A DNA stretch of 64,000 bases from NCBI RefSeq assembly GCF_040370365.1, contig NZ_BAABWQ010000003.1, positions 682,001 through 746,000 of the forward strand, given 5' to 3'. The position numbers were made by a program, and so were the translations under genes. A model generated the notes under the pieces. It had not been told where the DNA came from and searched no databases. It worked only from the letters and a program-made list of their open reading frames with translations. This document shows positions 15,999 through 24,361 of this stretch, one piece after another. Position 1 is the first letter of the stretch, and each line of letters starts with the position of its first letter. This stretch comes from Shimia sp040370365 (GTDB taxonomy: Bacteria; Pseudomonadota; Alphaproteobacteria; Rhodobacterales; Rhodobacteraceae).

Positions 15999-16714
15999 GC
16001 AAAGGTCCCCACGAGATCAGCCATGGCTGCATCAATGCGACTACCATCAGTACCGCGAACGACAACATTTGCACCATATGCCCCGTTGTCTTGAAAGGGA
16101 TATGAGCCGAAAGACAGATCGGAAAACTTTTGTGCAAGCTCCGCAAGAGGCCCTGCGATTTCGCCCTCACCTAGATCAACTCGAAGCGTCTGGCTCAGCA
16201 GCGGCTCACCGCCCGTCAAAGTGGGCAAAACGCTGGCAACCATTGCTTGAAAAACACTTGGCACGCCTGCCATGACATAGACATTTTCTAGTATGAAACC
16301 GGGTGCAACAGAGACCGGGTTATCGATCAAAGAAGCCCCATTGGGAATACGTGCCATCCGTTGGCGCGCATGGTTGAATTCTTTTCCGGCGGCATCATAG
16401 TGCTTTTGGAGCAGTTCCCTCGCATCGTCGCGAACATCAATTTTACGGCCAAAAGCTTTGGCCACACAATCCGATGTAATATCATCGTGTGTGGGTCCTA
16501 TTCCTCCAGAAGTGAAAACGCATTGGTACGAAACAGACAGCTGTCGAACCGCTTCAACGATCTTATCTTCGTTATCCGCGACGATCCGTACTTCCGACAA
16601 GGTGATCCCATGTTTTGTCAACTCGCCAGCAAGATAGTGCATGTTCGCATCGCGCGTCCTACCCGACAGTATTTCGTCTCCGATCACCAACATCGCAGCA
16701 GTGGGGTTAGACAT
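15992..16714 (-). CDS. Molybdopterin-binding (MoaB/CinA-N-like) domain protein
   Basis: Protein of 240 residues. The N-terminal MoCF/CinA domain is clear: AAMLVIGDEILSGRTRDAN, FTSGGIGPTHDDIT, and VMAGVPSVFQAM at about residue 150. It lacks the CinA C-terminal nicotinamide-nucleotide deamidase domain. Short CinA-like proteins of this kind are common in alphaproteobacteria; whether they bind molybdopterin or act on ADP-ribose or NAD derivatives is unclear. The start was placed at 16714 (MSNPTAAM); an in-frame start at 16762 overlaps the divergent sfsA start. First gene of the four-gene operon. Confidence 0.88.
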   Translation of the reverse strand: MSNPTAAMLVIGDEILSGRTRDANMHYLAGELTKHGITLSEVRIVADNEDKIVEAVRQLSVSYQCVFTSGGIGPTHDDITSDCVAKAFGRKIDVRDDARELLQKHYDAAGKEFNHARQRMARIPNGASLIDNPVSVAPGFILENVYVMAGVPSVFQAMVASVLPTLTGGEPLLSQTLRVDLGEGEIAGPLAELAQKFSDLSFGSYPFQDNGAYGANVVVRGTDGSRIDAAMADLVGTFAC

Positions 16715-16760
16715 AATCACATTCCTTGTCAGTGGCATAAAGCAGGTATAGGCCTGTGGC

Positions 16761-17462
16761 ATGCGCTTTCAAACCCCTCTTGTTCCCGCCCGCCTAGTAC
16801 AACGGTACAAACGTTTTCTTATAGATGCCACGCTGGAGGATGGCACTGAGGTGACTGCACATTGCGCCAACCCAGGCTCTATGCTGGGACTCGCACTCCC
16901 TGGTAGCAGAATTTGGCTCGAACCCAACGACGACCCCAAGAAAAAGCTGAAGTACGGGTGGCGCTTGATTGAACATGAGACGGGACATTTCACGGGCGTA
17001 GACACGTCAGTGCCCAACCGGGCACTTAAAGAGTACCTAGGAGAACACGGAATCCCTGAGTTCGCGGATTACACAGATGTCAGACCCGAAGTCAAATATG
17101 GGCAAAACAGCCGTATTGATTTTTTGCTGTCCGCACCCGACCGGCCAAATCACTATCTGGAGGTAAAGTCAGTCACGTTGTCCAGAAATACGGGAGTAGC
17201 CGAGTTCCCTGACAGCGTGACTGCGCGTGGTACTAAACATCTGGCGGAACTGATCGATATGAAGGCCTTGGGTCACGACGCTACGATGCTCTACTTGGTT
17301 CAACGCACCGACGCGGAACTAGTCAGCTTGGCTGATGATATCGATCCGAAATACGCAGAAGCTTTTGAAAGAGCTCGTACTGCAGGTGTGAATGTGCTGG
17401 CTTACAGATGTCAAATATCTCCAGAAGAGATCGAAATCGACCAGAGGATCCCTTTCCTTTAG
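16761..17462 (+). CDS. sfsA: SfsA family protein (DNA/RNA nuclease SfsA)
   Basis: Protein of 233 residues matching SfsA over its full length: LVQRYKRFLIDATLEDG, TAHCANPGSM near residue 33, SRIDFLL, HYLEVKSVTL and FPDSVTARGTKHL. The D...E-x-K arrangement is that of a nuclease-like fold. SfsA was first linked to maltose regulation in E. coli and later annotated as a nuclease; its role here is open. Divergent from the MoaB/CinA-like gene and followed 91 bp later by map. Confidence 0.93.
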   Translation: MRFQTPLVPARLVQRYKRFLIDATLEDGTEVTAHCANPGSMLGLALPGSRIWLEPNDDPKKKLKYGWRLIEHETGHFTGVDTSVPNRALKEYLGEHGIPEFADYTDVRPEVKYGQNSRIDFLLSAPDRPNHYLEVKSVTLSRNTGVAEFPDSVTARGTKHLAELIDMKALGHDATMLYLVQRTDAELVSLADDIDPKYAEAFERARTAGVNVLAYRCQISPEEIEIDQRIPFL

Positions 17463-17553
17463 GAACAGGCTGAACGTGAAATCGTTGCACCTCTGGCACT
17501 TTCTACATTTTGCACTTAGATAGCGATGAACCCAACGCGACGGAGCAGACCCT

Positions 17554-18420
17554 ATGATCGGCAAAGGCCGCCAAACCCGAGATGGCATTCACATTTATGC
17601 CCCAGACGACCACTCAGGTATGCACAAGGCGGGCGCTCTTGCGTCACAGATTCTGGATGAAATCGCAGAGCACGTTTTCCCAGGGCAAACTACGGCAGAA
17701 CTCGACCGGCTGATCGAAACAAAAGTAGATGCCGCCGCGGCGCAATCAGCGACCATCGGGTATCGAGGGTATCAGCATGCGAGCTGTATTAGCGTAAATC
17801 ATGTTGTTTGCCATGGTATTCCGGGAAGCCCAATCCCAAAATGGAAAAAGGAAACCAGCGCCCAAAAAGAAGACCCAATGCGCGCTGACGACAAGCTGAT
17901 TGATGGCGACCTTTTGAACATCGACGTCACCGTGATTGTGGATGGGTGGTTTGGAGATACAAGCCGTATGTATGTTGCCGGGAAACCCAAAGGGTTTGCC
18001 AAAAAACTCATTCAAGTGACCCATGACGCTCTGATGTTAGGCATAGAGGCTGTCAAACCCGGCAACACTTTTGGCGACATTGGCCATGCAATCCAGACTT
18101 ATGTCGAGCGGCAACGTATGTCGGTAGTGCGCGATTTTTGCGGTCATGGGTTGGGGCGCGTATTCCACTCTCCACCAAATGTGCTGCACTATGGCCGCGC
18201 CGGCAGTGGACCAGTGCTGGAAGAAGGAATGTTCTTCACCATCGAACCTATGGTGAACTTGGGTCGCCCGGAAACCAAGGTGCTTGCGGACGACTGGACA
18301 GCGGTGACCCGCGACAAATCTCTATCGGCGCAATTTGAACACTCTGTTGGGGTTACTTCCGACGGGGCGGACATATTCACTCTATCCAAGGCTGGGCTTT
18401 ACCATCCGACTTGGACTTAA
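17554..18420 (+). CDS. map: Type I methionine aminopeptidase
   Basis: Removes the initiator methionine from nascent proteins. 288 residues. The metal site is visible: HGI loop (VVCHGIPG, about residue 87), D in NIDVTVIVDGWFGDTSRMY (two Asp ligands), H in CGHGLGRVFH, E in FFTIEPM and the final E in QFEHSVGV. An extra segment of about 20 residues (SPIPKWKKETSAQKEDPMRA, about residues 90-112) is inserted between the HGI loop and the first metal-binding strand. Standard bacterial and, as far as I recall, other rhodobacterial enzymes lack it. The insert is charged and on the active-site face, so it could change substrate access or ribosome contact. Confidence 0.94.
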   Translation: MIGKGRQTRDGIHIYAPDDHSGMHKAGALASQILDEIAEHVFPGQTTAELDRLIETKVDAAAAQSATIGYRGYQHASCISVNHVVCHGIPGSPIPKWKKETSAQKEDPMRADDKLIDGDLLNIDVTVIVDGWFGDTSRMYVAGKPKGFAKKLIQVTHDALMLGIEAVKPGNTFGDIGHAIQTYVERQRMSVVRDFCGHGLGRVFHSPPNVLHYGRAGSGPVLEEGMFFTIEPMVNLGRPETKVLADDWTAVTRDKSLSAQFEHSVGVTSDGADIFTLSKAGLYHPTWT

Positions 18421-18430
18421 CCGAGGACTC

Positions 18431-18457
18431 GCAAACGCTGCGCTGCGTATTGTTTGC
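18431..18457. terminator. Hairpin between convergent map and rsmD
   Basis: GCAAAC...GTTTGC arms (18431-18436 and 18452-18457) with extra pairs inside lie in the 58-bp convergent gap. No T-run on either strand. Confidence 0.3.
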
Positions 18458-18478
18458 ATGGGCCACGCGCAAGGACGA

Positions 18479-19051
18479 TCAGCCCTTGGAACGCGACCGT
18501 CTTAGAAAAGAAATGTGGGTGTCCCCATACCTACGCACATCAAGCATTTCAAACCCCTGAGGCGCTACTTGCGGTGCACTTTCTTCCCAAACAATCAAAG
18601 CAGCTTCTGCAAACCAGCCCCGCTTCGCAGCGTTCAACAACGTCGGTGTGCCTAGGTTCTTTCCGTACGGCGGATCTACAAAGACCAGATCAAACCCACT
18701 TTCCGGATTGTCCCTCAGCCTGGTTGCATCCAATTGTAACTGGCTGATCTGCTCTACAATGCCCAACTTTTTGAAGTTATCTTGCAATAGTCTCGAAGCT
18801 ATGCGGCCATCATCAACAAAAGCCGCGTACGCAGCCCCCCGCGAGAGAGCTTCAAGGCCCAACGCTCCCGTTCCAGCAAAGAGATCAAGAACACGGGCAT
18901 TGAAAACCGGATCTCCAAACCTCCCGCCTTGAAGCACATTGAACACGCTCTCTCTCACCCGGTCAGTCGTTGGACGCAGATGATTGGCGGCATCTCCTTT
19001 TCCAACAGAACTCAGCGATGTGCCCCGCCATTTGCCCCCGATAATCCTCAC
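18479..19051 (-). CDS. rsmD: 16S rRNA (guanine(966)-N(2))-methyltransferase
   Basis: Methylates G966 of 16S rRNA in the 30S subunit. 190 residues, normal length. Motifs: start MRIIGGKWRGTSL, LRPTTDRVRESVFNVL, SAM-binding VLDLFAGTGALGLEALSRGA (about residues 53-72) and catalytic DPPYGKN (about 127). The start is GTG, overlapping the stop of the upstream flavoprotein gene as GTGA (19048-19051). Confidence 0.94.
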   Translation of the reverse strand: MRIIGGKWRGTSLSSVGKGDAANHLRPTTDRVRESVFNVLQGGRFGDPVFNARVLDLFAGTGALGLEALSRGAAYAAFVDDGRIASRLLQDNFKKLGIVEQISQLQLDATRLRDNPESGFDLVFVDPPYGKNLGTPTLLNAAKRGWFAEAALIVWEESAPQVAPQGFEMLDVRRYGDTHISFLRRSRSKG

Positions 19052-20256
19052 GCGTGCAAAAGGTCTTTGATGTCGATGCTGACGTCAGACACCAGCTCTG
19101 GCCGCGGGGACTTACCACCTTCGATCAGCCGCTTGCCAACCATGTAATCGCGTGGAGCGTTAGCTGCATCAACCGCGAGAAGCTTATCTTCTTTGTAGTA
19201 CCAAAATGACTTCACCCGTGCGCTACTTTCCCGGGAGACGATAGTGTCATACCCAACGTTCAAACCTGCGATTTGCAACTTCACATCATATTGGTCAGAC
19301 CAGAACCACGGCTTGGCGTTATATGGTTTTTGGCTGCCCATGATGTTCTCAGCGACGACCTCAGCTTGATCGATCGCGTTTGGAACACTCTCAAGGCGAA
19401 TTTGCGCGCCCTTGTACGGAAATGAGGCGCAATCTCCAGCGGCCCAAATGGACTGCGCACTTGTGCTGCCATAGCCGTCTGTCTTGATCCCGTTGTCCAA
19501 ATCGATTCCCGCTTTTTCGGCGAGTGACACCTCAGGTTGCACACCAACGCCCGCAATCACGAAATCGACTTCAAGAGTTTGTCCATTTGTCAACTCTGCC
19601 ATTTGCACACGAGCTTTGCCAGAGAGCATCGAAAGGCCAACACCCTCGACAATCTTCACTCCATGCTGCTTGTGCAGCTCTCTGAAAAAGTCGCTTGTTT
19701 CTGGTGCGGCGACCCGTTGGAGAATCCGCTCAGATGCCTCAACCAATGTAACCTTGAGCCCCTTGGATGCAGCAACCGCAGCGGCTTCAAGCCCAATGTA
19801 GCCGCCACCGACAATCAAAACGTTTCGCCCTGGTGCAAATTCAGGTGCCATTGCGTCAACATCTGCAAGCCCACGCACAACAAAAACGCCTTCTAGCTCG
19901 CCACCTATGCTCGCGGGCAGCCGATTGGGAGTAGCACCCGTGGCCAGAACCAAATGGTCATAGGAAAATTTATTCTCGTCGACAGAGATCGTTTTCGCGA
20001 CACTGTCAATTGCACCGACATCAGTGTTCAGTAGCAAATCAATGTTTTGCTCCTTATAGAAAGCTTTAGGACGCAGAAACAATCTCTCCAAAGACATCTC
20101 GCCGAGAAGATACTTTTTTGACAGGGGCGGGCGCTGGTAAGGCAATACTGGTTCCGCGCCGATCAACGTGATTAGCCCTTCAAACCCCAGGTTTCGAAGT
20201 TTGGCAACACACGCTGCCCCAGCCTGCCCCGCACCAACCACAACAACATGCGTCAC
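19048..20256 (-). CDS. FAD-dependent NAD(P)H reductase (rhodocoxin/putidaredoxin reductase type)
   Basis: Flavoprotein of 402 residues that passes electrons from NAD(P)H to a ferredoxin or rubredoxin. FAD site VVVVGAGQAGAACVAKLRNLG at the N-terminus, NAD site LIVGGGYIGLEAAAVAASKG at about residue 150, and the second FAD motif SIWAAGDCASFPY at about 280. No ferredoxin gene is adjacent. The start was placed at GTG 20256 because AAGGA lies nine bases upstream; the longer frame from 20325 has no such signal and would overlap the divergent peroxiredoxin leader. Coupled to rsmD by GTGA, an unusual pairing. Confidence 0.9.
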   Translation of the reverse strand: MTHVVVVGAGQAGAACVAKLRNLGFEGLITLIGAEPVLPYQRPPLSKKYLLGEMSLERLFLRPKAFYKEQNIDLLLNTDVGAIDSVAKTISVDENKFSYDHLVLATGATPNRLPASIGGELEGVFVVRGLADVDAMAPEFAPGRNVLIVGGGYIGLEAAAVAASKGLKVTLVEASERILQRVAAPETSDFFRELHKQHGVKIVEGVGLSMLSGKARVQMAELTNGQTLEVDFVIAGVGVQPEVSLAEKAGIDLDNGIKTDGYGSTSAQSIWAAGDCASFPYKGAQIRLESVPNAIDQAEVVAENIMGSQKPYNAKPWFWSDQYDVKLQIAGLNVGYDTIVSRESSARVKSFWYYKEDKLLAVDAANAPRDYMVGKRLIEGGKSPRPELVSDVSIDIKDLLHA

Positions 20257-20341
20257 GTAACTTTCCTTCAACTGCCATTGCCTCAATTCTGCGAGACAGT
20301 ACAGTGGGTATTCAATGAAACGCAATCAAGAGATTACTCAG

Positions 20342-20830
20342 ATGACAATTTCAGTTGGTGATACGCTGCCCAGTAGCACACTCATGAAAGTCGGCAGCAA
20401 CGGCCCAGAACCGGTTAGTGTCGACGGCCTGACCCAAGGCCGCAAGGTTGTAGTCTTTGGACTGCCTGGGGCATTTACATCCACCTGTTCCAGCGCGCAC
20501 TTGCCGAGCTTTATGCGCACAGCAGAGAGCTTCAAGAGCAAGGGGGTCGATGAGATAATCTGCGTCGCGGTGAATGATCCTTTCGTCATGGATGCTTGGG
20601 ACAAAGCAAATGAAGCAAAGGAAGCAGGGCTAACTCTGCTTGCAGACCCAACCGGCAATTTTACGATTGCGATGGGTCTTGAGTTCAGTGTGCCGGAGAT
20701 AGGATTCACAAACAGATCCAAACGCTATTCTGCTGTCGTTGACGACGGAGTGCTGCAAGTAATCCACATCGAAGAGTCCCCGGGCACATGCGAAATCAGC
20801 GCTGGTGAAACACTGCTTGCTGAAATCTGA
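20342..20830 (+). CDS. Peroxiredoxin, Prx5/AHP1 type
   Basis: Thiol peroxidase of 162 residues. Peroxidatic cysteine Cys49 in LPGAFTSTCSSAHLP (the P-x3-T-x2-C pattern), with the partner Arg expected near the GLEFSVPEIG segment and a further cysteine in ESPGTCEIS (about residue 150). Reduces H2O2 and organic peroxides using glutaredoxin or thioredoxin. Start at ATG 20342; an in-frame ATG at 20315 lies inside the divergent promoter region. Divergent from the flavoprotein reductase. Confidence 0.92.
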   Translation: MTISVGDTLPSSTLMKVGSNGPEPVSVDGLTQGRKVVVFGLPGAFTSTCSSAHLPSFMRTAESFKSKGVDEIICVAVNDPFVMDAWDKANEAKEAGLTLLADPTGNFTIAMGLEFSVPEIGFTNRSKRYSAVVDDGVLQVIHIEESPGTCEISAGETLLAEI

Positions 20831-20838
20831 CTACTAAA

Positions 20839-20866
20839 GGAGCCCAGCCCTATTGGGTTAGGCTCC
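20839..20866 (-). terminator. Hairpin between peroxiredoxin and pterin dehydratase genes
   Basis: GGAGCC...GGCTCC arms with inner CCC/GGG pairs. On the minus strand it is followed by TTT, so it may end the pterin dehydratase transcript; it also lies just after the plus-strand peroxiredoxin stop. Confidence 0.4.
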
Positions 20867-21163
20867 ACTCGCTGCCAAGGCATCCATTTTTCTGGCCAGT
20901 TTCGCGTCCAATTCTGTAATACCACCGGCATCATGTGTAGTGAGTTCAATCTCTACCCGACTGTAGACGTTGCGCCACTCTGGGTGATGGTCCCATTTTT
21001 CACACCAAATCGCTATCTGCGTCATCCAACCAAAGGCTTGAACAAAACTATCAAACTGAAACGTCTTTTTGAGGGCGGATTGATCGCCTGAAACCTCCCA
21101 GCCACTACTACTCAACGGGTCCAAAACCTCTGCGCGTATTGCGCCTCTCAGTACCTCGGTCAT
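20858..21163 (-). CDS. 4a-hydroxytetrahydrobiopterin dehydratase
   Basis: Pterin-4a-carbinolamine dehydratase (PCD/DCoH, PhhB type), 101 residues. It dehydrates 4a-hydroxytetrahydropterin in the cytoplasm to recycle pterin cofactor. The signature WDHHPEWRNVYSRVEIELTTHD (two catalytic His, about residues 59-80) is complete. The ATG at 21163 overlaps the stop of the upstream FemAB-like gene (ATGA). No phenylalanine hydroxylase is in the window; in such genomes the protein may serve molybdopterin-type cofactors instead. Confidence 0.92.
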   Translation of the reverse strand: MTEVLRGAIRAEVLDPLSSSGWEVSGDQSALKKTFQFDSFVQAFGWMTQIAIWCEKWDHHPEWRNVYSRVEIELTTHDAGGITELDAKLARKMDALAASGA

Positions 21164-22329
21164 TGATGATCTTCCTCGCTGAATTTTTTGAAAGGCCCCC
21201 ATGCAGTCAATATTTCAATGTCGTCAGACACCGCCTTACGTTCCGCTTCTAAATAAGACCGAACCGCTTCGAGAAATCCAGAATCGCGCAGCCAATGCAA
21301 CGAGTGCGTGGGAACAGGTAAATACCCACGCGCCAGTTTATGTTCACCCTGCGCGCCAGCTTCCACTGACGCGATCCCGTGCTCAATCGCCCAATCCATT
21401 GCTTGATAGTAGCATAGTTCGAAATGCAAACACGGATGATCCTCGACGCAGCCCCAATAGCGGCCAAACAACGCCTCCGCTCCGATAAAATTCAGAGCCC
21501 CTGCGATCGGCCGCCCATCACTAATAGCAAAAACCAACAAAACATCACTGCGCATGGTTTCATGCAGAGCATCAAAAAAAGCCCGCGTAAGGTAAGGGGT
21601 TCCCCATTTTCGGGCGCCAGTGTCCTGATAAAACGTCCACATTGCATCCCAGTGTTCTGGAAGGATCTCAGGGCCCGTAAAGGTTCGGATTTCGCCGCCA
21701 AACGCCCGAGCCTTTGCCCGCTCCTTGCGAATATTCTTGCGTTTTCGTGACGAAAGTTTTGAAAGAAACTCATCGAAATTATGATACCCATCATTCAGCC
21801 AATGAAACTGCTGGGAAGTGCGATGCAATAGTCCAAGCGCTTTGCCCACTTCTGCTTCTTTTTCTGAGCAGAACGTGATGTGAACACTGCTGAGCTCGTT
21901 ATCAGAAGCGACCTGTACCATTGCCTGTGTCAAGGCAGATTGTGCTGTCGCTTCCCAACCTGGGCGCGCCAAAAATCGTTCGCCGGTCACTGGAGTAAAC
22001 GGCACTGCCACCTGCATTTTTGGATAGTATCGCCCGCCGGCCTGCTCATATGCGTGTGCCCAGTTATGATCAAAAACATACTCACCCTGACTATGTTCCT
22101 TGATGTAAACTGGCGCCACGGCAACTAGCATTTGGTCTGACTTCACGGCCATGTACCTAGGGTGCCAGCCTGTCCCGACACCAATCGAGCCACTTTTTTC
22201 TAAGGCATGCAGAAAACGGAAGGTGATAAATGGGTTTGCGCTTTGCCCAGCGGCACAAGCATCCCAATCTTCCTCAGACAATTCCTTTAGGGAGGTGTGC
22301 ACCTCAACCGTAATCTGGCTTCCGTCCAT
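21160..22329 (-). CDS. COG3146-type GNAT/FemAB-like protein
   Basis: Cytoplasmic protein of 389 residues of the DUF482/peptidogalycan-biosynthesis-like group: WDACAAGQSANPFITFRFLH near the start, LSSRKRKNIRKERAKARAFG in the middle (typical of the group), FYQDTGARKWGTPYLTR, and FGRYWGCVEDHPCLHFELCYYQ. The fold is that of aminoacyl-transferases of the FemAB/GNAT superfamily. The actual reaction is unknown. Start at 22329, with GGAGG nine bases upstream; an earlier ATG at 22344 is less likely. Coupled to the pterin dehydratase gene. Confidence 0.85.
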   Translation of the reverse strand: MDGSQITVEVHTSLKELSEEDWDACAAGQSANPFITFRFLHALEKSGSIGVGTGWHPRYMAVKSDQMLVAVAPVYIKEHSQGEYVFDHNWAHAYEQAGGRYYPKMQVAVPFTPVTGERFLARPGWEATAQSALTQAMVQVASDNELSSVHITFCSEKEAEVGKALGLLHRTSQQFHWLNDGYHNFDEFLSKLSSRKRKNIRKERAKARAFGGEIRTFTGPEILPEHWDAMWTFYQDTGARKWGTPYLTRAFFDALHETMRSDVLLVFAISDGRPIAGALNFIGAEALFGRYWGCVEDHPCLHFELCYYQAMDWAIEHGIASVEAGAQGEHKLARGYLPVPTHSLHWLRDSGFLEAVRSYLEAERKAVSDDIEILTAWGPFKKFSEEDHQ

Positions 22330-22521
22330 ATCCAACCTCCGCACAGTTCTGAATGTTGAGTTTTACTCGCCAACGGTCAAGTCGACCTCGCAACGTAATG
22401 GTGGGACTGTGACAGATTTTATTGTTAGCATACAATCGCGACTAAATTAGGAGCACCAAGACTGCGCGCCGACACTCGGCACACTCAGCGCCGCTCCACA
22501 TTGAAACACTTCGGAATGCCT

Positions 22522-22983
22522 TCAAGAGATTTGGAAAATTCCCTCAATTTCGACAGCAACGCCTAAAGGAAGCGCACCCGCAGAGACTGCAGAACGCGCA
22601 TGACGCCCCTTTTCACCAAGTGCTTCAACCATAAAATCTGAAGCGCCATTCACGACCTTTGGTTGTTCAGTGTAGTCAGGAGTTGAGTTCACAAAACCAG
22701 TGAGCTTTACAACGCGAACCAGTTTATCTAGGTCACCGCCACACGCCGATTTGAGAGCAGCCAACAGTCCTATAGCACAGGTCTTGGCAGCCGCCGCGCC
22801 GGCATCAGTGTCCATGTCGTGACCAACTTTCCCCACGATCAAGCCTTCCGCATTCATGGAAATCTGACCGGAAACATACACGATATCGCCAACAACCACA
22901 TATGGAACATAGTTTGCTGCCGGTGCCGAAACCTCAGGTAAAGCAATACCCAACTCACTCAAGCGCGCTTCAATTTTGCTCAT
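22522..22983 (-). CDS. RidA-family protein (YjgF/YER057c/UK114), long form
   Basis: Protein of 153 residues, likely deaminating reactive enamine/imine intermediates or acting as a related hydrolase. NYVPYVVVGDIVYVSGQIS at about residue 24, FVNSTPDYTEQPKVVNGASD and the C-terminal RSAVSAGALPLGVAVEIEG (catalytic Arg region) match. It is the longer subgroup (about 150 residues rather than 127). It lies on the same strand as the type I secretion pair upstream, with a 73-bp gap after the HlyD stop; whether it is co-transcribed is unclear. Confidence 0.9.
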   Translation of the reverse strand: MSKIEARLSELGIALPEVSAPAANYVPYVVVGDIVYVSGQISMNAEGLIVGKVGHDMDTDAGAAAAKTCAIGLLAALKSACGGDLDKLVRVVKLTGFVNSTPDYTEQPKVVNGASDFMVEALGEKGRHARSAVSAGALPLGVAVEIEGIFQIS

Positions 22984-23056
22984 ATTTATGATCCCAAAAG
23001 ACTTCGTTCCCGCGAACGCTAGACCGCGAAACAGAAATTGAAAAGGCGTTTTTCAG

Positions 23057-24361
23057 TTAGCTTTCGCGAAAGGCTTTGACAAAGTAATCGGTCAACGGCT
23101 TGGTCAGATAGACCAACGGACTTTGGTCTTGTGTCCGCAAGAACGCGTCGACTGGCATGCCAGGCAGTAGAAAGACATCAGATGGAAGCTTTTCCACTTC
23201 GCCTTCAGCCAATTCGATTTCTGCTTTGTAGAAAGTTGCACCGGTTTGCTCATCCTGAAAGGCATCTGCCGAAATGTGTACAACTCGGCCAATGAGTTCA
23301 GGTGTAACCCTTTGATCGAAAGCCGAGAATCTTAGCGAGACGCTTTGCCCAGGATAAACTTGATCCACATGGATGGTGGGGACTTGCACCGCGGCAACCA
23401 AAGGTCTGTCCTGAGGTACTATAAACAGCAATGGATCAGCGGGGCGAACAACCGAGTTTGGAGTAAACACGTTCAAGCCATACACCACGCCTGAAACAGG
23501 GGCGCGTATCGCAAGGCGTTCCATTTTCTGATGGAGTTGTCGCCTGCGCTCAGCCAGTTCCAGTTCTCGGTATCTCAAATCTCTAAGCGTCGTAATGGCT
23601 TCTTCGCGCCGCGTCGTTTCCAATTTCAGGAGTTCGATCTCTATTTCGGTGATGCGCCCCTCCGCTTGTGCGCGATTTGCGATCAATTCGCCAACGCGAC
23701 CTGACAAAGACGCCGCCTCCCGTTGCAGAGCAAGTACACGTGTGGCCTGAGCCAGCCCTTTATCCAACAAACGCTGTTGATCCTGCAGTTCGTCTTGGAT
23801 CAGTTCAAGCTGTCGCTGCAGAGCTACGCTCTGTGCATCAACACCTTGGATCTGGCTCACGATCTGAGCGACACGTTTCCCCATCTGATCCATATTTCGA
23901 TCAAATGTGTCTCGTCTTGCTTCGAAGAGCCGAACCTGACCGTCAGTGAACCCTTTGACGTCTTTGTTCTCTTTCGCCGCGCTAATCAGTTCCGGATCAA
24001 ATGTCACGTCATCGGCAGAGTCACGTTCTGCCTCCAAACGGCCGCGCCGCGCCATCAACTCCCACAACTGGCCTTCTGTAACAACAAGCTCAGACAACAA
24101 ATCGACATCGTCCAGCAGTAGTAACAACTGCCCCTGCGCTACCTGGTCCCCTTCATCGACAGCAATTTCAGTTATAATTCCACCGTCGATGTGCTGAACA
24201 ACCTGTCGGTTCCGGTCCACTTCAACACGCCCAGAAGCGACGATTGCTCCAGCGATTTCGGTCCCAACAGCCCAGGCACCAAAACCAAACACAAACACCA
24301 GAAGCGAAACGATTCCTAGCGTCATTGGGGCGCGCGCAGTCCAACGTGTTTCGGGCTTCAT
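23057..24361 (-). CDS. HlyD-family type I secretion membrane fusion protein
   Basis: Periplasmic adaptor of 434 residues. One N-terminal membrane helix (about residues 14-34, LGIVSLLVFVFGFGAW), a lipoyl half-motif VVQHIDGGIITEIAVDEGD (about 53-71), a long alpha-helical hairpin (about 90-280, coiled coil), then the second lipoyl half and the conserved LAIRAPVSGVVYGLNVFTP and beta-barrel region. It bridges the inner-membrane ABC exporter to a TolC-type channel. Its start overlaps the stop of the ABC gene (ATGA). No tolC gene in the window. Confidence 0.93.
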   Translation of the reverse strand: MKPETRWTARAPMTLGIVSLLVFVFGFGAWAVGTEIAGAIVASGRVEVDRNRQVVQHIDGGIITEIAVDEGDQVAQGQLLLLLDDVDLLSELVVTEGQLWELMARRGRLEAERDSADDVTFDPELISAAKENKDVKGFTDGQVRLFEARRDTFDRNMDQMGKRVAQIVSQIQGVDAQSVALQRQLELIQDELQDQQRLLDKGLAQATRVLALQREAASLSGRVGELIANRAQAEGRITEIEIELLKLETTRREEAITTLRDLRYRELELAERRRQLHQKMERLAIRAPVSGVVYGLNVFTPNSVVRPADPLLFIVPQDRPLVAAVQVPTIHVDQVYPGQSVSLRFSAFDQRVTPELIGRVVHISADAFQDEQTGATFYKAEIELAEGEVEKLPSDVFLLPGMPVDAFLRTQDQSPLVYLTKPLTDYFVKAFRES

